DNA of 64,000 nucleotides from Ancylobacter amanitiformis (lineage in GTDB: Bacteria > Pseudomonadota > Alphaproteobacteria > Rhizobiales > Xanthobacteraceae). The position numbers and the translations under genes are program-made. Numbering within the stretch: the stretch's first letter is position 1; each line of letters opens with the position of its first letter. The stretch is taken from the NCBI RefSeq assembly GCF_030814815.1, contig NZ_JAUSVR010000001.1:372001-436000 (forward strand). Reading direction: 5' to 3'. The notes beneath the pieces were generated by a model, which worked only from the letters and a program-made list of their open reading frames with translations, was not told where the DNA came from and ran no database searches. This document shows, piece after piece, positions 61,582 to 64,000 of the stretch.

Positions 61582-63129
61582 TCATGCCGCCTCCTCCGCC
61601 GCGTGGCCGGCCATCATCAGGCCGACCTTGCGGATATCCAGCCCGGCCGTGTCCATCGCGGCGGAGAGATGGCCGGCATGCACCACCGCGATTCGGTCGG
61701 ACAGGGCGAATAATTCGTCGAGATCCTCGGAGATCAGCAGCACGGCCGCGCCGCGGTCCCGCGCGGCGATGAGCCGGCGGTGCACATCGGTGGTGGCGCC
61801 GATGTCGAGCCCGCGCGTCGGCTGGTGGGCGAGCACGAGCCGGGGGGCGCGTTCCAGCACGCGGGCCAGCACCACCTTCTGCATGTTGCCGCCCGACAGC
61901 GCGCGGACCGCCGCGTCCGGGCCGGGGCAGCGCACATCGTAATCGGCGATCGCCCGTGCCGCCCGCCGCCGGATATCGCTGCGGCGGACCAGTCCGGCCC
62001 TCTGGTTCTCGGGCGCGGCGATGGTCTCCAGCACGTAATTCTCCGCCACGGAGAGGGCGCCGATCGTGCCGTCGCGATGACGGTCCTCCGGGATGCGGCC
62101 GATGCCGGCCGCGATACGCCCGGCGGGATCGGCGCGCGAGGCCCTCACCCCGGCGATCAACGCCTCTCCCGCGCGCGGGCTGGCGAGGCCGGCGACCAGC
62201 TGTGCCAGCGCGCCCTGCCCGTTGCCGGATACGCCGGCAATGCCGACGATCTCCCCCGCCCGCACCTCAAGATCGGCACCCTCCAGCCGGTCGCGCTGGC
62301 CCGGCGCGCCGACGCTGACGCCGCGCAGGTCCAGCACCGGGGCGCCCGGATTGGCCGGCGGGCGCTCGCGCGCCGGGATCGGGCGGCCGACCATCAGTTC
62401 GGCGAGGCTGGCCCGGCTCGCCCCAAGGGTCGGCTGGTCGGCCACCTTGGCGCCGCCCCGCAGCACGACGACGCGCTCGCACAGCGCCAGCACCTCGTGC
62501 AGCTTGTGGCTGATGAAGATGACGGCCAGCCCCTTGCGGGCCAGCGTGCGCACCGTCGCGGCGAGGCTGTCGGCCTCCTGCGGGGTGAGCACGGCGGTCG
62601 GCTCATCGAGGATCAGCACGCGCACATCGCGATAGAGCGCCTTGAGAATCTCGATGCGCTGCTGCTCGCCCACCGAGAGCCGCGCCACCGGCACGTCGAG
62701 GTCGGTGGCGAGCCCGCTCTCCGTGATCAGCCGCTCCAGCTTGGCGCGCGCCGCGCCGCGCCGCAGCCCGAGGCTCCACAGCGACTGCGTGCCGAGCACG
62801 ATGTTCTCGAAGCCGGTCAGGTTCTCGGCGAGGGCGAAGTGCTGGTGCACCATCCCGATGCCCGCCGCCAGCGCGGCCTCGGCCGAGCCGCCCGGCAGCG
62901 GCGCCAGTTGCCCGTCGGCGCCGGCAATGTGCACCACGCCCTCGTCGGCGACATAGTGGCCGAACAGGATGCTCATCAGCGTGGTCTTGCCCGCGCCGTT
63001 CTCGCCGAGCAGCGCGACGATCTCGCCGGCCCGCACGTCGAGGTCGATATGGTCGTTCGCCGTCAGCGGGCCGAACCGCTTGGTGATGCCGGCGAGCGAG
63101 AGGACGAGCGGGCGGGGGTCGGGGTGCAT
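61582..63129 (-). CDS. Nucleoside/base ABC transporter double ATP-binding protein (NupA/YufO-like)
   Basis: The 515-residue product starts at ATG 63129 (MHPDPRPLVLSLAGITKRFG). It holds two fused ABC domains. The first has Walker A GENGAGKTTLMSILFG, signature LSVGEQQRIEI and Walker B VLILDEPTAVL. The second has a degenerate Walker A (GVSGNGQGALAQ), signature ALSGGNMQKVVLARVL and HQPTRGLDIGA. The asymmetric second site is normal for sugar/nucleoside-type double ATPases. TTG 63162 is an alternative start. Confidence 0.92.
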   Translation of the reverse strand: MHPDPRPLVLSLAGITKRFGPLTANDHIDLDVRAGEIVALLGENGAGKTTLMSILFGHYVADEGVVHIAGADGQLAPLPGGSAEAALAAGIGMVHQHFALAENLTGFENIVLGTQSLWSLGLRRGAARAKLERLITESGLATDLDVPVARLSVGEQQRIEILKALYRDVRVLILDEPTAVLTPQEADSLAATVRTLARKGLAVIFISHKLHEVLALCERVVVLRGGAKVADQPTLGASRASLAELMVGRPIPARERPPANPGAPVLDLRGVSVGAPGQRDRLEGADLEVRAGEIVGIAGVSGNGQGALAQLVAGLASPRAGEALIAGVRASRADPAGRIAAGIGRIPEDRHRDGTIGALSVAENYVLETIAAPENQRAGLVRRSDIRRRAARAIADYDVRCPGPDAAVRALSGGNMQKVVLARVLERAPRLVLAHQPTRGLDIGATTDVHRRLIAARDRGAAVLLISEDLDELFALSDRIAVVHAGHLSAAMDTAGLDIRKVGLMMAGHAAEEAA

Positions 63130-63162
63130 GGGTGTGGCTGCCGCCTGAGGGGACTCTCTCAA

Positions 63163-63274
63163 CCTCTCCCCGATGGGGAGAGGTGGCCCGCGAAGCTGGT
63201 CGGTGAGGGGCTACGCCATTGCGGAGCGTCGAAGACCCCCTCACCCCACCCCTCTCCCCGCCGGGGAGAGGGAG
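63163..63274. repeat. Dispersed intergenic repeat, copy B
   Basis: This 112-bp element has the same layout as copy A: CCTCTCCCC-gat-GGGGAGAGG, GTGGCCCGCGAAGC, GCGGAGCG-T-CGAAGACCCC and a final CCTCTCCCC-gcc-GGGGAGAGG. It lies between the binding-protein gene and the ATPase gene; its hairpins may limit read-through and protect the upstream mRNA. Confidence 0.85.
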
Positions 63275-63283
63275 CAGCGCACG

Positions 63284-64000
63284 TCACAGCGTCGATTTGG
63301 GCTCGCCGTCGTTCACGTTGACCCGGAACAGGCCGTCCTTGATCTCCTTCTCCTTGACGAGAACGAGGTCGACGATTTCGGGCGGCACCAGCTTGGGGTC
63401 GAGCGGAGCAAGGCTGGCGCCGCCCTCGGCCATGTAGCTGTAGGGGCCGTAATCGGCGGCGACGAAGCTGCCCGCCGTCACCGCGGCGATCGCCTTGTCG
63501 ATGGTCGGCTCCATCTGCCACAGCGCCGAGGCGACCACCGTTCCGGGATACTGGGCGGAGGTGTCGATGACGTTGCCGATCGCCTTCACGCCGCGTTCCT
63601 TGGCGGCATCGGATACGCCGAAGCGCTCGGCGTAGAGAATGTCCGCGCCCTTGTCGATCTGGGCGAAGGCGGCTTCCTTGGCCTTGGGCGGGTCGTACCA
63701 GGAGTTGATGAAGGTGACGATGAACTTCACCTTCGGGTTCACCGACTGCGCCCCTTCCATGAAGGCCTGCATCAGCCGGTTCACCTCGGGGATGGCATAG
63801 CCGCCGACCAGGCCGATCACGTTCGACTTGGTGAGCTTTCCCGCCACCATGCCGGTGAGATAGGAGGGCTCGTGGATGAAATTGTCGAACACCGAGAAGT
63901 TCGGCTTGGTGGGACCGAAGGAAGAGCCCATGAGATAGGCGGTGCCCGGATAATCCGCCGCCACCTTGCGCGCCGGGCGCTCGACCGCGAACACCTCGCC
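63284..64000 (-). CDS. BMP-family (BmpA-like) substrate-binding protein, C-terminal part
   Basis: The last ~238 residues of a periplasmic binding protein are present; the 5' part lies beyond the window. It contains SVFDNFIHEPSYLTGMVAGKL, NVIGLVGGYAIPEVNRLMQAF and GADILYAERFGVSDAAKERGV, typical of the BMP/PnrA lipoprotein family that binds purine nucleosides or bases. It heads the leftward ABC-transporter-deaminase operon. Confidence 0.9.
   Translation of the reverse strand, partial: GEVFAVERPARKVAADYPGTAYLMGSSFGPTKPNFSVFDNFIHEPSYLTGMVAGKLTKSNVIGLVGGYAIPEVNRLMQAFMEGAQSVNPKVKFIVTFINSWYDPPKAKEAAFAQIDKGADILYAERFGVSDAAKERGVKAIGNVIDTSAQYPGTVVASALWQMEPTIDKAIAAVTAGSFVAADYGPYSYMAEGGASLAPLDPKLVPPEIVDLVLVKEKEIKDGLFRVNVNDGEPKSTL

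Overview
The window is a GC-rich (mostly about 65-70 %) chromosomal segment of an alphaproteobacterium. The gene content (tripartite tricarboxylate transporter genes, DUF930, DUF3750, malonyl-CoA decarboxylase, Fur/Mur-like boxes before mntH, a dispersed CCTCTCCCC..GGGGAGAGG intergenic repeat) points to the Hyphomicrobiales. A Xanthobacteraceae-type organism such as Ancylobacter/Starkeya is my best guess, but this is inference from style and not a database result.

Positions 1-25,878 form one half of a type VI secretion system (T6SS) locus. On the + strand, tightly overlapping genes encode TssK (C-terminal end only), TssL, TssM, TagF, a PP2C phosphatase, a Ser/Thr kinase, a coiled-coil protein and a ParA/MinD-like ATPase. 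Convergent to these, on the - strand and listed in order of transcription, lie: a DUF2169-pentapeptide fusion, a second pentapeptide protein, a PAAR-like DUF4150 protein, VgrG, DUF3540, a TPR/glycosyltransferase-like protein, a small unknown protein, Hcp, ClpV, a sigma-54 activator and a second Ser/Thr kinase. Hcp is preceded by a good -24/-12 promoter and by a 10-bp-arm inverted repeat about 140 bp further upstream, the layout expected for control by the linked sigma-54 activator. TssA/B/C/E/F/G are not in the window and presumably lie to its left. The T6SS block ends about 570 bp from the 3' end of a tRNA-Lys(CTT) gene, a typical island boundary, although no integrase is visible.

From 26.6 to 44.7 kb are metabolic and transport genes: a tctCBA tricarboxylate uptake operon; an overlapping pabB-pabA-pabC set for p-aminobenzoate; DUF930 and serine-hydrolase genes; leuA with an upstream leader peptide containing four consecutive Leu codons and mutually exclusive stem-loops; an emrAB-type efflux pair divergent from a TetR regulator with two matching operators; cfa; malonyl-CoA decarboxylase; and mntH with two TTGCGAA-N3-TTCGCAA-type boxes around its promoter.

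From 44.8 to 64 kb come cell-envelope genes (DUF3750, MltB-type transglycosylase, L,D-transpeptidase plus MepA endopeptidase), a GMC oxidoreductase, a PRC-barrel protein with a strong terminator, a YegP-like protein, lepA, an unknown secreted protein, two metallo-beta-lactamase-fold proteins and a PAS-GGDEF-EAL protein. The window ends in a leftward operon for nucleobase/nucleoside uptake and salvage (BMP-type binding protein cut by the window end, double ATPase, two permeases, cytosine-deaminase-like amidohydrolase).

The most novel material is in the T6SS: a translationally coupled phosphatase-kinase-coiled-coil-ParA-like module, a second kinase whose conserved N-terminus has no ATG/GTG/TTG start and lies in frame behind the stop codon of the sigma-54 activator, a GT-like TPR protein, and paired pentapeptide proteins beside the spike genes.
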